Below, one piece after another: positions 23,286 to 34,022 of a stretch of DNA of 64,000 bases. The notes below the pieces were generated by a model that had not been told where the DNA came from, searched no databases, and saw only the letters and a list, made by a program, of their open reading frames with translations. Position numbers and translations under genes: made by a program. This DNA comes from Gossypium raimondii (taxonomy: Eukaryota > Streptophyta > Magnoliopsida > Malvales > Malvaceae). The stretch is from positions 999,501 through 1,063,500 of the forward strand of contig NC_068576.1 of assembly GCF_025698545.1 (NCBI RefSeq). The letters run 5' to 3'. How positions within the stretch are numbered: the first letter of the stretch is position 1; each line of letters opens with the position of its first letter.

Positions 23286-23635
23286 GTGTAATTGATATAG
23301 GTTGGGTTTTTTTAGGAAGGATTGGTTAAGAAGAAAAGAGAAGAATATAAAGCATTTGAATGGCGCCAAGCTTTGGGTGCTTTGTCTGAAGAAAAATGGT
23401 GGAAATGGATAGAGGCGAGGGGTATAGAGTCTAGTAAGTTAAGGCTTTTCTTGGTGCGCAAGTTGTCTTTCAATGTGTTAGTTGAATTTTTTGTTCTTTG
23501 CTCCTTTTTAATGGGAGAAAGTGATATTTATATTGTAGACATGTACACCCATAAATACTATTCGGTTTGGAAGTGACAGGCTGACAGCACAGGTTTTATT
23601 ATATTATTATTATTCACGTAAAAGACCTTAAAAAA
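23286..23635. promoter_or_regulatory. Upstream region of the COL gene
   Basis: This is the probable promoter and 5'UTR of the minus-strand COL/BBX gene. No recognisable TATA box stands out. The plus-strand frame 23322-23576 is not supported as a gene. Confidence 0.4.
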
Positions 23636-23944
23636 TTTTGGCGTAAACTCAGCCAACATTATTGAATTATTAGTAGATTTATATTTTATTTATTTAACTT
23701 TTATAAATTATAAAATAGCCATTAAACTATTCAATGCTCCTTGAATTATCATTTAAAACTCATTAGTCAGATATTTTTAAAAATATTAATAGTTTAGTAA
23801 TTTAAATAAAAATTTAAAATAGTTGAATGACTTAAATACAAATTTTCAAATAATTCAATGAGCATGTTGTAACATTTTAAAGTTGAGTAACCAAAACCTA
23901 AACTTACTACTAATTTAATGACTTTGGGTGTAGTTTACCAAAAA
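23636..23944. mobile_element. MITE
   Basis: The left end TTTTGGCGTAAACTCAGCC and the right end, read inverted, TTTTGGTAAACTACACCCAA are imperfect inverted repeats of about 40 bases. The internal TTAAACTATTCAATG and TCATTTAAA style is typical of an abundant plant MITE family. It is 309 bases long with no coding capacity. Confidence 0.6.
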
Positions 23945-24051
23945 TATTACACATAAAAGAATAAATATATGGTTAATTGAAAAATATGTTGGCATTATAA
24001 TGTTAGTTCAGATTTGATGTGATACATATTTAAAACATGTGAATTGAAATT

Positions 24052-24090
<39 letters not shown>

Positions 24091-26531
24091 TTGTCATATT
24101 AACAATTTAGATTTGACATTTAAAAATAATAATTTTCCTAAAACTTGAGTGTTTTTTTTCTTAAACATATTAGTTTCAAACATCATGTTTACAATTTGAT
24201 CAATATGTTTTAAATATGTTACATGTCAAATTTGAATTGAATTTAATGCTCTTGTTGAAATGAATCAATTTACTCAGATCAAAATTAAAAAAATAACATT
24301 TCACCAAAACAAATTAAAAAGATCAAATTTTTTTGCCAAATTTGGGAAATTATACACTACTTACAAATGAAAAATATGGAAAATTTTGTAAAATCAAAGC
24401 ATTCATGAAGTTGGAGGAAAAATTCCTTATAAAGAAGATATTGAATTAAGGAACAACTCCCAATGCCTTTTATATACATATAGTAGAACCATTACCTTAA
24501 CCTTTTTCCTATTCAATATATAATTATAGTGAAAATTTTAAAATTATAAATTGTTGAATTTTTGTATTTTCCATCTATTTGGAATTTAATATTTTTATTT
24601 ATATTTTTAAAATTTTAGTTTCTCTATTTTTTAATTTAAAATTTAGGTTTATTTGTTAACATTGTTAGAATTCTTTCTTGTTTGTGTGACATTTTGAAAA
24701 AAATTTGGTATCAACATAACAAAAAAAACATTATAAGGAACCAAGATTAAACAAAGAATTTTAACAAGGATAACAATTCTTAAAATTTCAAACATCATTT
24801 TAATTAGATTTAGACTAACTAATGGCATTATAAAAGTTGAGGCAACAAATTATATCAAATTTAAAGTATATATATTAAATCTCAATTTTAAACAAAATGT
24901 AAGAATCAAATTGAAATTTAACCATTCTTATAATCTAAAAATAAACAGATTCATAATGTTAAGGCTTTCATTATATATATATATATAGTTGTATAAATTA
25001 TGAATGCATTTTCCTAAAATAAAAGCTAATTAGGAGGTCCAAAATTACAACAAAAGTCAAAATTCTATAATCAGAGTAAACTTCTTTAACTTCTTGTTTT
25101 ATTATAATATTATCCTAAAGCTAATTTCTATTTACAAAAGAAAAGGAATAAATAAAAGGATTAATATAGCATTTAATATAAGTTTAATTTTTAATATGAC
25201 ACTTGTGTTATTTATTGGTTCAATTTGATACTTATTTTTGACAAATGTTATATATTTTGATATTAAAAATAACGGTATTAATACAATCTGATCATGAATA
25301 TGATAAATTTTCATCAAATCACTCTAAAATTTAAATTAAACACTAAAAATTAACATTGATATCTTTATATATCAAACTATATAACTTTTGTCAAATATAA
25401 ATACCATATTAAATAAAAAATAGTGTCAAATTTAAGTACCAATTTATATATTTAAGCCTAATAAATTAATGAAAGCCAGATTCAATGAATGGTTTATGAT
25501 AAGATTCGCACAACGAATTTCACGATTGATCACGAGAAATTGCTGTGAAGTATGTTGACTGATCAATTTGAGAAAAGTTAATATTGGATAAGGCTTAGGT
25601 CGATCAGTCGTATCAATGGCATTCTTCATGCTAGAAAGTTTTGAGTTTAAAAAAGGACAAATCTCACATAATTCTAATGTGCAACTCGTGACTCATACTC
25701 AATAGTAGGTCCGACATCAACATTAATGACGGGGATTTATGTGCTAACAACAACCGACCCGACATGTCAAGTCTGTTGAATTTGAAAACTAAACTCAAGT
25801 TTTCCGTATCCAAATCCGATTCAATTTTGTCATATAGAAGGAGGTAATGACACCTACATCACAATTCTAACTTAAATCTAAAAATTTAACTCAATTAATC
25901 CGAATTCTTGAATTCAAATATGACCTAATTCAATGCTATTATAAAAAATCAACAACCTAAATTTAAAGATGACTCGAATTAAAAATTATCAAAACCTGAA
26001 ATAATTCGAATAAGAAAATGATCAAAATTTAAAATGATCTAAACTTATAATAACTTGACCAGAAAAATCCAAGTCTCATACCTGAATGACTAGAAAAAAA
26101 ATCAAAATAACCCAAATTTTAAACAACCCAAACACCCAAAATTTGTAAAGCCCGAATTGATCCGATAACCCGACTTGCTCAATTAATATATACTAGGCTG
26201 ATTGCATGATTAACCAGTCCATCACTTCTAAAATTCTAAACCTTAACATGCTAGCTACTCAATAATGGAGCAATTAGTTATGGATACATAAAAAATGCCA
26301 AAAGGTAATTTGCTCAAACCTTGACATGACCATCTCTATCTGTCTCTGTCTGAAAATGCATTTGATTCATCTGTACAATCGTAGCTTTTACAAAATGTAC
26401 TTCTGAATAGCCTAATTTTACTGATAAGAGGATGGTTACAGAACTCCGTAACCTGAGTAATCACAGTAACAAAGCAGCCACTATACAGATGATAAGTTGA
26501 AAAACTAGTGGGAAACATGTCTATGGATTAA
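23945..26531. other. Gene-free AT-rich stretch with old repeats
   Basis: An (AT)n run lies at 24057-24089. A diverged inverted pair at about 25150-25440 (TTTGATACTTATTTTTGACA and its mirror) suggests another old MITE. The segment 25740-26180 (AACCCGACTTGCTC and similar) looks like a degraded repeat. The last 250 bases are the 3' region of the MUB gene. No gene is seen. Confidence 0.4.
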
Positions 26532-28158
26532 TTAAAGGATAACACACCGGCATGAATTCAGCTTCTGCATATCCTCCTTGCTCTTTTCTGCATGCAGAGC
26601 ACCAAAACAAAAGGGCAAAACCAAGTGAAATTAGAGGAAGTTTAGAACTAATGACTTTTTTTCTTATCAAATTTTGATAATGGAACAAAGGAATTTAATT
26701 AGAATGCAAAAAGTATTCAACATGGTTAGATGAAATTCCATTGATGACAAACTGATGATGATAAAAGTTTATATTAACCAGGAATTGTTTTCAATTTTCA
26801 ATTATGAACACAGCAACTAAAAGATTAAGATCAATAATGCATCCTTAAAGACAATTCAAAGTTAGAATCCTTTAACCTCCACTCCCCTTTAGGAAAAAAA
26901 ACGACAACATAGATGTGGTGAGGGAAAAAGGCAAAAGGCAAAATAAGCCTTTGGGGCCTTGTTACTTAGGTGGGCAAGAAAACAAAACTTCAGCCTAACT
27001 CAGTTTCTTGCTTCTCCAGTAGCCTCACAACTACTTCATGAGGTTTATTAAAGGGATTGCTTTTTTATAGATTCCTTACTTAAAGTAGATAAATTAAAGA
27101 GATTCTTCATTTTGTTCCCCTTTTGTTTATTTATTTTCCTTGAGAAATATGTAACAATAAAGGGATTCGGGGGGGGGTGTTTAAATGACCAATATATGTG
27201 CTATAGACTACATGTTATGAAGAAAATATAAATCTTTTGATTCTCGGTAATCTTAAATACCAACGAGATTTCATGAGATACATTCTCCCAAACATTTTTC
27301 TTTTATAAGAAAGTGAACTTAACAAACCTGTTTTATTTTTTGCTATAGTGGGCTGCACCACCACGTGCATGGTGATAACACCAACAGGAAGGTCACCAAA
27401 GGTTATCCTGGAATCAGCGAGTGATTTGTTGTTTTCCAGAACTCTACCAGCATGTATGAGCTTCAAATCATTTATTGACTTTGGTATGACGGTTTTGTCT
27501 GAAAATACACAAAAGAATCCATTAACTCAGACAGCTGTTGCACGGGAGCAGCATCATCAAAGACATTTTAGATTCAAATTTGCTCCTTACGGACATGCCC
27601 CATATATGAGTTTGTAGACATGGCCAACATCACACCTTTTCTTCAAGCAGACCGGCATCATCAAATGAAAATAAAGGCCAATTCTGTTCACATGCATGAA
27701 CACTGTGGCTAAACTATTTTCATTCAAATGAATATAAGCTATTACAATAATTTGTTTTTAAACATACCATGAAGCAATGTTATCACTATACTGAGACTAA
27801 TCAATGATAATGCCAGCAACAGGAAACAGAGAAAAGAAACTCGCTAAAGTAGGGAGCAAGTGATCCTCAAACATGCTTAGTTCAAAAGTGATCAGATGAA
27901 AGATAGAAAGAAATATAAACAAAGACAATGAAACTGAGCACCAATGATGTTTAATCCAATTATGTAGATTTCGGAAAGGAATAAGTTAAGAGGAGGAAAT
28001 ATGTAAGCAGAAGCATATTAATAACCTTGTGGCCACTCAGCAACAATCTTTTGTTTAAGGGTTGCAACAGTCATAGAGGATGCGTAAGTACTATGTGCTA
28101 TATCTGTTCCATCATAAATGCGGAACTTAAGCTCAATAAGCTCCTTGCCCTCAGCCAT
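26532..28158 (-). CDS. Membrane-anchored ubiquitin-fold protein (MUB)
   Basis: Three exons (28026-28158, 27328-27498, 26532-26587) join in frame to 119 residues, the usual MUB length. It starts MAEGKELIELKFRIYDGTDI, continues with the ubiquitin-fold core (MTVATLKQKIVAEWPQ, INDLKLIHAGRVLENNKSL, VITMHVVVQP) and ends NSCRCVIL, a CaaX box for prenylation with a neighbouring Cys for acylation. MUBs are lipid-anchored at the plasma membrane, where they dock group VI ubiquitin-conjugating enzymes. The closest Arabidopsis types by eye are MUB3/5/6; I do not choose one. All motifs are intact. Upstream sequence to about 29150 may contain a 5'UTR intron. Confidence 0.93.
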
Positions 28159-29160
28159 AGTAGTCTTTGTTCTCTATTTTCCAGCACACAGGTCGAATGT
28201 GATAGCAAACAAACAGTTTTAGTCTCAGAATTCAGTCTCCCTTCACCCACCTGCACAATAATTCCCCCGTCACATCGCTTAAAATTTAAACTTGCAATAT
28301 TTCATAATCAGCTAAATTACCTATCCTAGTTTACCTAGGTAAACGCACAAAGAATTATACGTTATCAATGGTATCAACTAGAAAGCGGAAAATGCAGAAC
28401 TTGTTGTTACCTTTTTTTCTAAGATTGCTCTCGTACTCAAGTGGAGTTATGCATAAATCTAATTCAAATTACAAAATATTAAACTAACCTCAATTAATCC
28501 TCGGCGAAGTTTGTTTAGTAAGAGTGCAAGTGAAACAACTTCAAGACAACGTCTCAAACAGAGTGAGCACTTCATATGTTCTGATAACTGACAAGGTTCC
28601 CGGTCAGTATCTCTCAACCAATGTTCCTTTAACAAAAATGCAGAACTCAACCTCAAAAAGAGAACAAAAATATTAATAAAATCTAAATATTCTGCTATCT
28701 TCTGATTGGAGAAGAAAATCGAAATCAACAACAAGGCTTCTATTAAATATCTAATTAGCTAACAAGAAAAGAGTAATTAAAACCTAATAGAAATTAATTC
28801 GGGTAAGATTTCCTTTTCATTTTCGTTTTATCAATTCAGAAAACTGAAATCACGACTAACATCACTTTTCCTTTTTTTTTTTTTTCCTATCTAATTGTTT
28901 CCGCTTTATTTTTATTTTTTCAATTTTTCTCACTCACCAAAAAATATGATAGAATCAAGGAAATTAATCGGAAATAATACATAAAAATAGAAAAAAAAAA
29001 GTAATCAAGAAAGGAAATAGGAAAAAAAAAAAACCTGAGCAAGAAGCCATTGATGAAAGATCGGCGAGATACAGATAGAATCGAATCGAGCAAAAGACTT
29101 TTTCTGGCCACACTGTCGGTGTTTGATCGAGAAAAAGAAGGGTGAGAAGTAGAAGTTTCC
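28159..29160 (-). other. 5' region of the MUB gene
   Basis: No separate gene is seen. Pyrimidine-rich text on the minus strand near 29000-29150 may be the transcribed leader, with a 5'UTR intron before the ATG at 28158. This is inferred only from composition. Confidence 0.35.
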
Positions 29161-30104
29161 GTTCCTTTCTTTGGTAAATTAAAAAATAAAATTCATTTTA
29201 ATTAATTTCCCCAAAATCTGTGATAAGATGTCGAAAATCGATATAAGATAGCAGGGTGGATCCAATCCCCAAACTTATACTATTACCCCCTTCTTTAAAT
29301 CATTATCTTTTTTTTTAAGTAATATTTCGGATTTAAATTTTAAAAATAAAAAAAATTAATCTATTTTAAAATTAGCTCAAATTTATCTCTTAAATTTTGA
29401 ATTTAATCAACCAAAATAATTGTTTTTAAAAAGAAGGAACCTTTTTTTATCCTTAGGAGACAATATGTTAAAGCTCAAAATTTTTCCATTCTCTGTTTGC
29501 CATGTGGACTCAGAGATTTCTCGGAATGACTAATTTAACCTAACTTTACACGTGGCATTTAACAATTGGCTTCTTCTATAATTAAGGGCGATAACTATCC
29601 TTAGAGAAAAAGAGGTGGCCGTTACTGTTAGTTATTTTGCCTGAAGACCTGAAAACTTCAAAATTCATTCAACTTCTTAAAATTTCGTTTATTAGAAAAA
29701 AACATATTTTTATAGCAAAACAAATGGGCTGTGCAGCCAATTATATACATATAGCTTTTTCCTTATATATGTAGTAATTGAAATGTTTGGTCCATTAGTA
29801 CAGCTTGGTCATTCCTGTAAAGCTAAGACAAAAGAGAGAAATATAATGCAGAAGATGGTGACTGTGACAACCATGATGCTATTGGTAGTTGTAACCCCAC
29901 CAAGGCAAGTGAAAGTGGGTGGGCAGATCAAAGAGGGTGAAGTGGAGATGTCCATCATTGGTTGAGAGTCAAACTCGAGTATGGCATTATTGAAGGGTTA
30001 ACTTTTTTAGAAGAAGTTTTTAAAATGTTATTTATTGGACAATCGATTGGTATTGTTAAAGTTAGTGTTTCTTGACGAGAGTTCTGTCTTTTGTACTCTA
30101 CCAT
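29161..30104. other. Intergenic, possible short reading frame only
   Basis: AT-rich sequence. The plus-strand frame 29783-29965 has a hydrophobic start in its second half (MVTVTTMMLLVVV) after TATATAT-type boxes at about 29742-29772. It lacks other support and I do not call it a gene. Confidence 0.35.
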
Positions 30105-30355
30105 AAGACAACATAGCTCAAGTGGTACCATGATTGCAAGTAAATGACATATATGCCTCAAATTAGTAGTTTGAGTCCCTGCATGCCCAAATGAATTCTA
30201 TAATTACTACACACACCCGATACTGATATCTTTCCCATTGAATCTTGTAGGTCCACCAATTGAGGTACTCTCCGCTCTGTGAACCAAGTCAACTGGGCTG
30301 CCACTCTTTGTATGCTAGCTCTCGACAGAGTACGGGAGACAAAACTCTCCACTTG
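30105..30355 (+). mobile_element. SINE-like, tRNA-derived repeat
   Basis: A pol III A box TAGCTCAAGTGG (30114-30125) and a B box AGTTTGAGTCC (30168-30178) stand 42 bases apart, the layout of a tRNA-derived SINE head. A non-tRNA body follows to about 30355. The 3' tail and target duplication are not clear, so the right end is approximate. Confidence 0.5.
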
Positions 30356-31533
30356 GAGACAATACTTTCAGTTGCTAAAAGATTGATTGACTGCTTAATT
30401 TATTCTCAATGTAAAATTAGGCTTGAAGGCAACTTTTGAGGTAAATGGACTAGATTTGGAAGTTCAAAGTTAGAACAAGATGAACATGGGTTAAGGGGCA
30501 TCGTACACGTGTTCCAAAACGTATCCTAATACTTAGTTAATAAAATGTGTAATCAGAGTAAAGAAACAAGAAAGCTTAAGCTAGTATAGTAAAGTTGAGA
30601 GTGTAGATATTGAAAAAGAAGATCTTACCATTCATTGGTTGGTCGTCTAGTCATGTTTGCATGTTGCTTTGTCTAGTCACTAGTTACTCCAAGCTTTTTA
30701 ACAAATTTGCTAATCCGTCTTAGAAACAAGGTTGTTGAAACTAGATCAAATTAGTAGGTTGGAATGACAAGATCACAACCGATCGAGAACACCAATCCAG
30801 AGTAAGGGAAAAAACATGTTGACCCGTGAACTTGTATGAACCAATTGAAATGAGATAAAAATTGATTGAAGTGATAATTAGACGTGTTTTGTAATTTATA
30901 ATTTTTAATAAATTATTTAATTAAAATCGGACCGACAATCAAACTAATCGAATTGATTATTAGTGATCTAACTGGTTCGACCACTAATCCGATTCTGAAA
31001 ATATTATGTAGAAGACAAGCTCTCTAATAGACAACCGAGCAAACTAAGGGATTGGGCTGTATAAGATTAGATTTGTTTCTTTTGGAGGGTAACCAGTTTC
31101 AAAGTTGGGCTTATAAGCTGGTACAACATATCTAACGATGTAGAAAAAAAGATTCAAAAACAGTGGAAAGGTTTGAGAGTCCCCCACACGGCATGATTAA
31201 CAAGGTGGAGTATTAGAAAGTTGATGCGTTCCCAATGCTTTGTTTCCATTTACAATGGAGGAATCTGTTGAAGACACTATTGACAGCATAGTTGATAGAA
31301 CTAAATTCAATTAATTATTTTCATGAAAAGTATAATTCAATTAACGATTAAACATTTTAAATTTCCGATTAATTTAATTAATGATAGCTCAAATCAACTA
31401 TTTAAACACCCTAATTTCAATGACTGAGGGACTTTGAGCTGATATTGTCCTGATCTTATAGCCTTCATGGTTAATATATATATGTGTATGTGTAAGGGGG
31501 ACAATATAAAACAACAATCATCAAGTTCTCTTA
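30356..31533. other. Intergenic with a degenerate repeat
   Basis: No gene is seen. The segment 30770-30990 (AAATCGGACCGACAATC, GTGATCTAACTGGTTCGACC, CTAATCCGATTCTG) belongs to the same repeat style as 20320-20560. Confidence 0.4.
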
Positions 31534-31683
31534 GGGTGAGTTTGGATGGACGGTGCGTTTACCTATGGTTAGTGTAAAAATAGCAGTGGCGGTGAGATTA
31601 GATACTGTAGCGATACTGTAGCGTAAGACAAAAAGTAAGCTAAATGCACCACACCACACCCAATCGTCCATCCAAATCCACCA
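31534..31683. mobile_element. Short MITE, Harbinger/Tourist-like
   Basis: The ends GGGTGAGTTTGGATGG and CCATCCAAATCCACCA are inverted repeats. A TTA stands directly outside each end (31531-31533 and 31684-31686), the usual 3-base target duplication of PIF/Harbinger elements. The 150-base interior has repeated ACTGTAGCG text and no coding capacity. Confidence 0.7.
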
Positions 31684-31686
31684 TTA

Positions 31687-33490
31687 TTAACACTTCAAAA
31701 AGGTCACAATTCAAAGCCTATGGTTATAGGCCCTCCCTGTAAAATATACCAAAAAAAGAAAGGTATGTATATTTGTCCATCTTTTTCACCTTTAGAAAGA
31801 AGGGTGTTTACACTTGTCAAGAATTTGTTTACAATACATTTCTGAAATAATTGAACCAATGCTGTAACTATTATTCCATTGCATCCAATAAAGTAGAGGT
31901 GAGTGTTGGATCGAAATGAGTGAAAAGATTTTGAGTTAATCGAGTTGATAAGTCATATTTTATCATTTTAATTCGATTTGAATTTTATTTTCAAATCGAA
32001 TCGAGTAAAGTGAAATTCGAGTCGAATCGAATCGAGTGAAATTGTTTGAGTTAAAATTAGAAAAAGTAAACATATCAAATTAAAATCTTGTTACTGTATA
32101 ACTAATTCTATATTGGAGCACATAAATTTGAAACCATATATATTTGAAAACTTTTTAAGGCAAAAAAACATTATTAATTAACTTATTTAGGTTCCCAAAA
32201 TTAATGTTTTAGAAATTTTAAAATTTTAACTTTTTACATATTCTTTAGAATTTTATTATAATTTTTAAAATATAAGTTTTAGAATTTTTAAAAATTATTT
32301 AGATTTTTTTTTGTAATTTTTGTTGAGAGAGACCAATTTACTCATTTTCAAAATTGACAACGACAAAAGGGGTATTTACACCAATCTATTATTCGAATTA
32401 TTTGAGTTATTCGAATTGTAAAATTAAACTCGATTCGAACTCGAATTACTTATTCCAGTTGACTCGAATAACTCAAATCAATTAACTCGAAATTCAAATT
32501 TTCTTTTAATTTTTTTAAAATCGAATCGAGTTATGTTCATCCCTACAATTAAATAACTTTTCTTTCCAAGACATTAGCAATCTTGTCTCATTTGAGCTAA
32601 ATAGAGCTCTGCTATTCAATGTGCTAAAGGTAAAGAATATATATATATATATATATATATATCACTTTTTACTTGTTAATGCCTAAGTCCAAAAAATTCG
32701 GAAGTGAAAACCATCTTTACAGTTTTGTTGTTTCGAAAAAGTTGCCTCGTAAAGAAAAATGGCCCTTACTATATATAATCAGAGTCCAATCTTTTACCAG
32801 TGGATGTAAAATCAAAGTAAACTAAACTAAAGAATAAAAAGGCAAAGGAATGTAATACCTTTCTTTATATGAGATAAAGTTTTCAGAATTTCTTTTTGCA
32901 TGTGTGGAGGAATGTAATAGGGGTTTCCAAAGTTGAGGAACTCAATGAGAAACTTCTGGTATTTTGGGAGTTTTCTTTTTTGTCTATTTTCGGACAACCA
33001 TTAGTGTTTGGTTTTTATACATTCAGAACTTTATGTAACTCCTTGTCAATTGTTCATAGGATTCGACTATGGAAGGATTGATATATATCATGAGGGGGGC
33101 GGGGGGAATTTATGTAAAAAGCCAATCACTGAGGTGGTATAATTTGGTGGATGGACCAATAAAAAAAAATAAAAAAGATGACTTTTTGCATGGCATATTG
33201 CTTTTGCAGAAACCATACATCAAAGTTTATTCAAAAAGTTTTATGGGGTTCATAATTGAAACACACACACACACACTCACAATCACAAATTATATTAAGT
33301 TAACTTCATTAAGAAATAGGAAGTGATTACATGGTAGAGACTTGCGAGCTAATCCAAAGCTGTTACAGGTACACATAGAACATAGATGATTACATACAGA
33401 GTAATACAATCACAGCTCATGACCAGAGAGACTAGTATTGAGCCAATTTTATTCTTACAATGTGATATTTTTGAAGTTTTACTTTTTTAT
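31687..33490. other. Intergenic with an inverted TCGAATCGAGT-type repeat
   Basis: From about 31900 to 32560 stretches such as AATCGAATCGAGTGAAATT and their inverted relatives (ATTCGAATTATTTGAGTTA) flank an AT-rich core, suggesting an old inverted-repeat element; similar text lies at 37200-37870. An (AT)n run lies at 32638-32662 and a short (AC)n run near 33259. No gene is seen; the last part is the 3' side of the glutaredoxin gene. Confidence 0.4.
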
Positions 33491-33883
33491 TTAACACAAA
33501 GTCTGATAAGGTTTCAGCATAGGTAAGAGCCCTCCACTTAGATGGAGGGACATAACTTCATTGGTGGAACCCACTAGCTTCCCACCAATGAAGATGGCTG
33601 GAACAGGACCATTACACCCTAACCTCTTGAGTGCTTTCTCCATTTCCCAGCCTTCAGGGTCTTGATCTATCTCATGAACCATAGGGGTTACCCTAAGCTC
33701 TTGGAATAGGATTTTGACCGCATAACACATGCAACATGAGCTCTTGCTGAATAGCACTACCCCTTTCTCTGAGGCCAAACTTGTCACCTTTTCCATGCTG
33801 AAAAATCCTGGTTCACAATGTTCTCTGTATTGAACACTGTTAGTAACAGGAGAAACTCCCTTGATTACCTGTAGATATTTCAC
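33491..33883 (-). CDS. CC-type glutaredoxin (ROXY class), active site CCMC
   Basis: A single-exon frame of 130 residues. The core matches plant CC-type glutaredoxins: GVVLFSKSSCCMCYAVKILF (active site CCMC, about residues 49-52), PAIFIGGKLVGSTNEVMSLH and LLPMLKPYQ. This land-plant family binds TGA bZIP factors in the nucleus and tunes development, nitrogen and stress responses. A TATAAATA box (minus strand, 34015-34022) lies about 130 bases upstream of the ATG, supporting the first ATG, though an internal Met before EKVTSLASEKG is also possible. The C-terminus is KPYQTLC, where relatives usually end in Ser, so an extra C-terminal Cys is present. It is a different subgroup from the two genes at 58.2 and 60.6 kb. 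Confidence 0.93.
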   Translation of the reverse strand: MKYLQVIKGVSPVTNSVQYREHCEPGFFSMEKVTSLASEKGVVLFSKSSCCMCYAVKILFQELRVTPMVHEIDQDPEGWEMEKALKRLGCNGPVPAIFIGGKLVGSTNEVMSLHLSGGLLPMLKPYQTLC

Positions 33884-34014
33884 TTAAATGTTAAAAGCAC
33901 AGCATTCGAATCCGATTGTAATCGAAGGTTGGACTTTTAGAAGGTGAATTAAGAAAGAAATTAAAGAAGGGTTCAAAGGTTAAGGTTGTTGGAACTTAAG
34001 CTTCGATGCTAGAG

Positions 34015-34022
34015 TATTTATA
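34015..34022 (-). promoter_or_regulatory. TATA box of the CCMC glutaredoxin gene
   Basis: TATAAATA on the minus strand, about 130 bases before the ATG at 33883. Confidence 0.6.

Noticed and set aside
29783-29965. Small frame with a hydrophobic run (MVTVTTMMLLVVV)
   Set aside because: No homology recognised and no partner exon; could be chance in AT-rich DNA.
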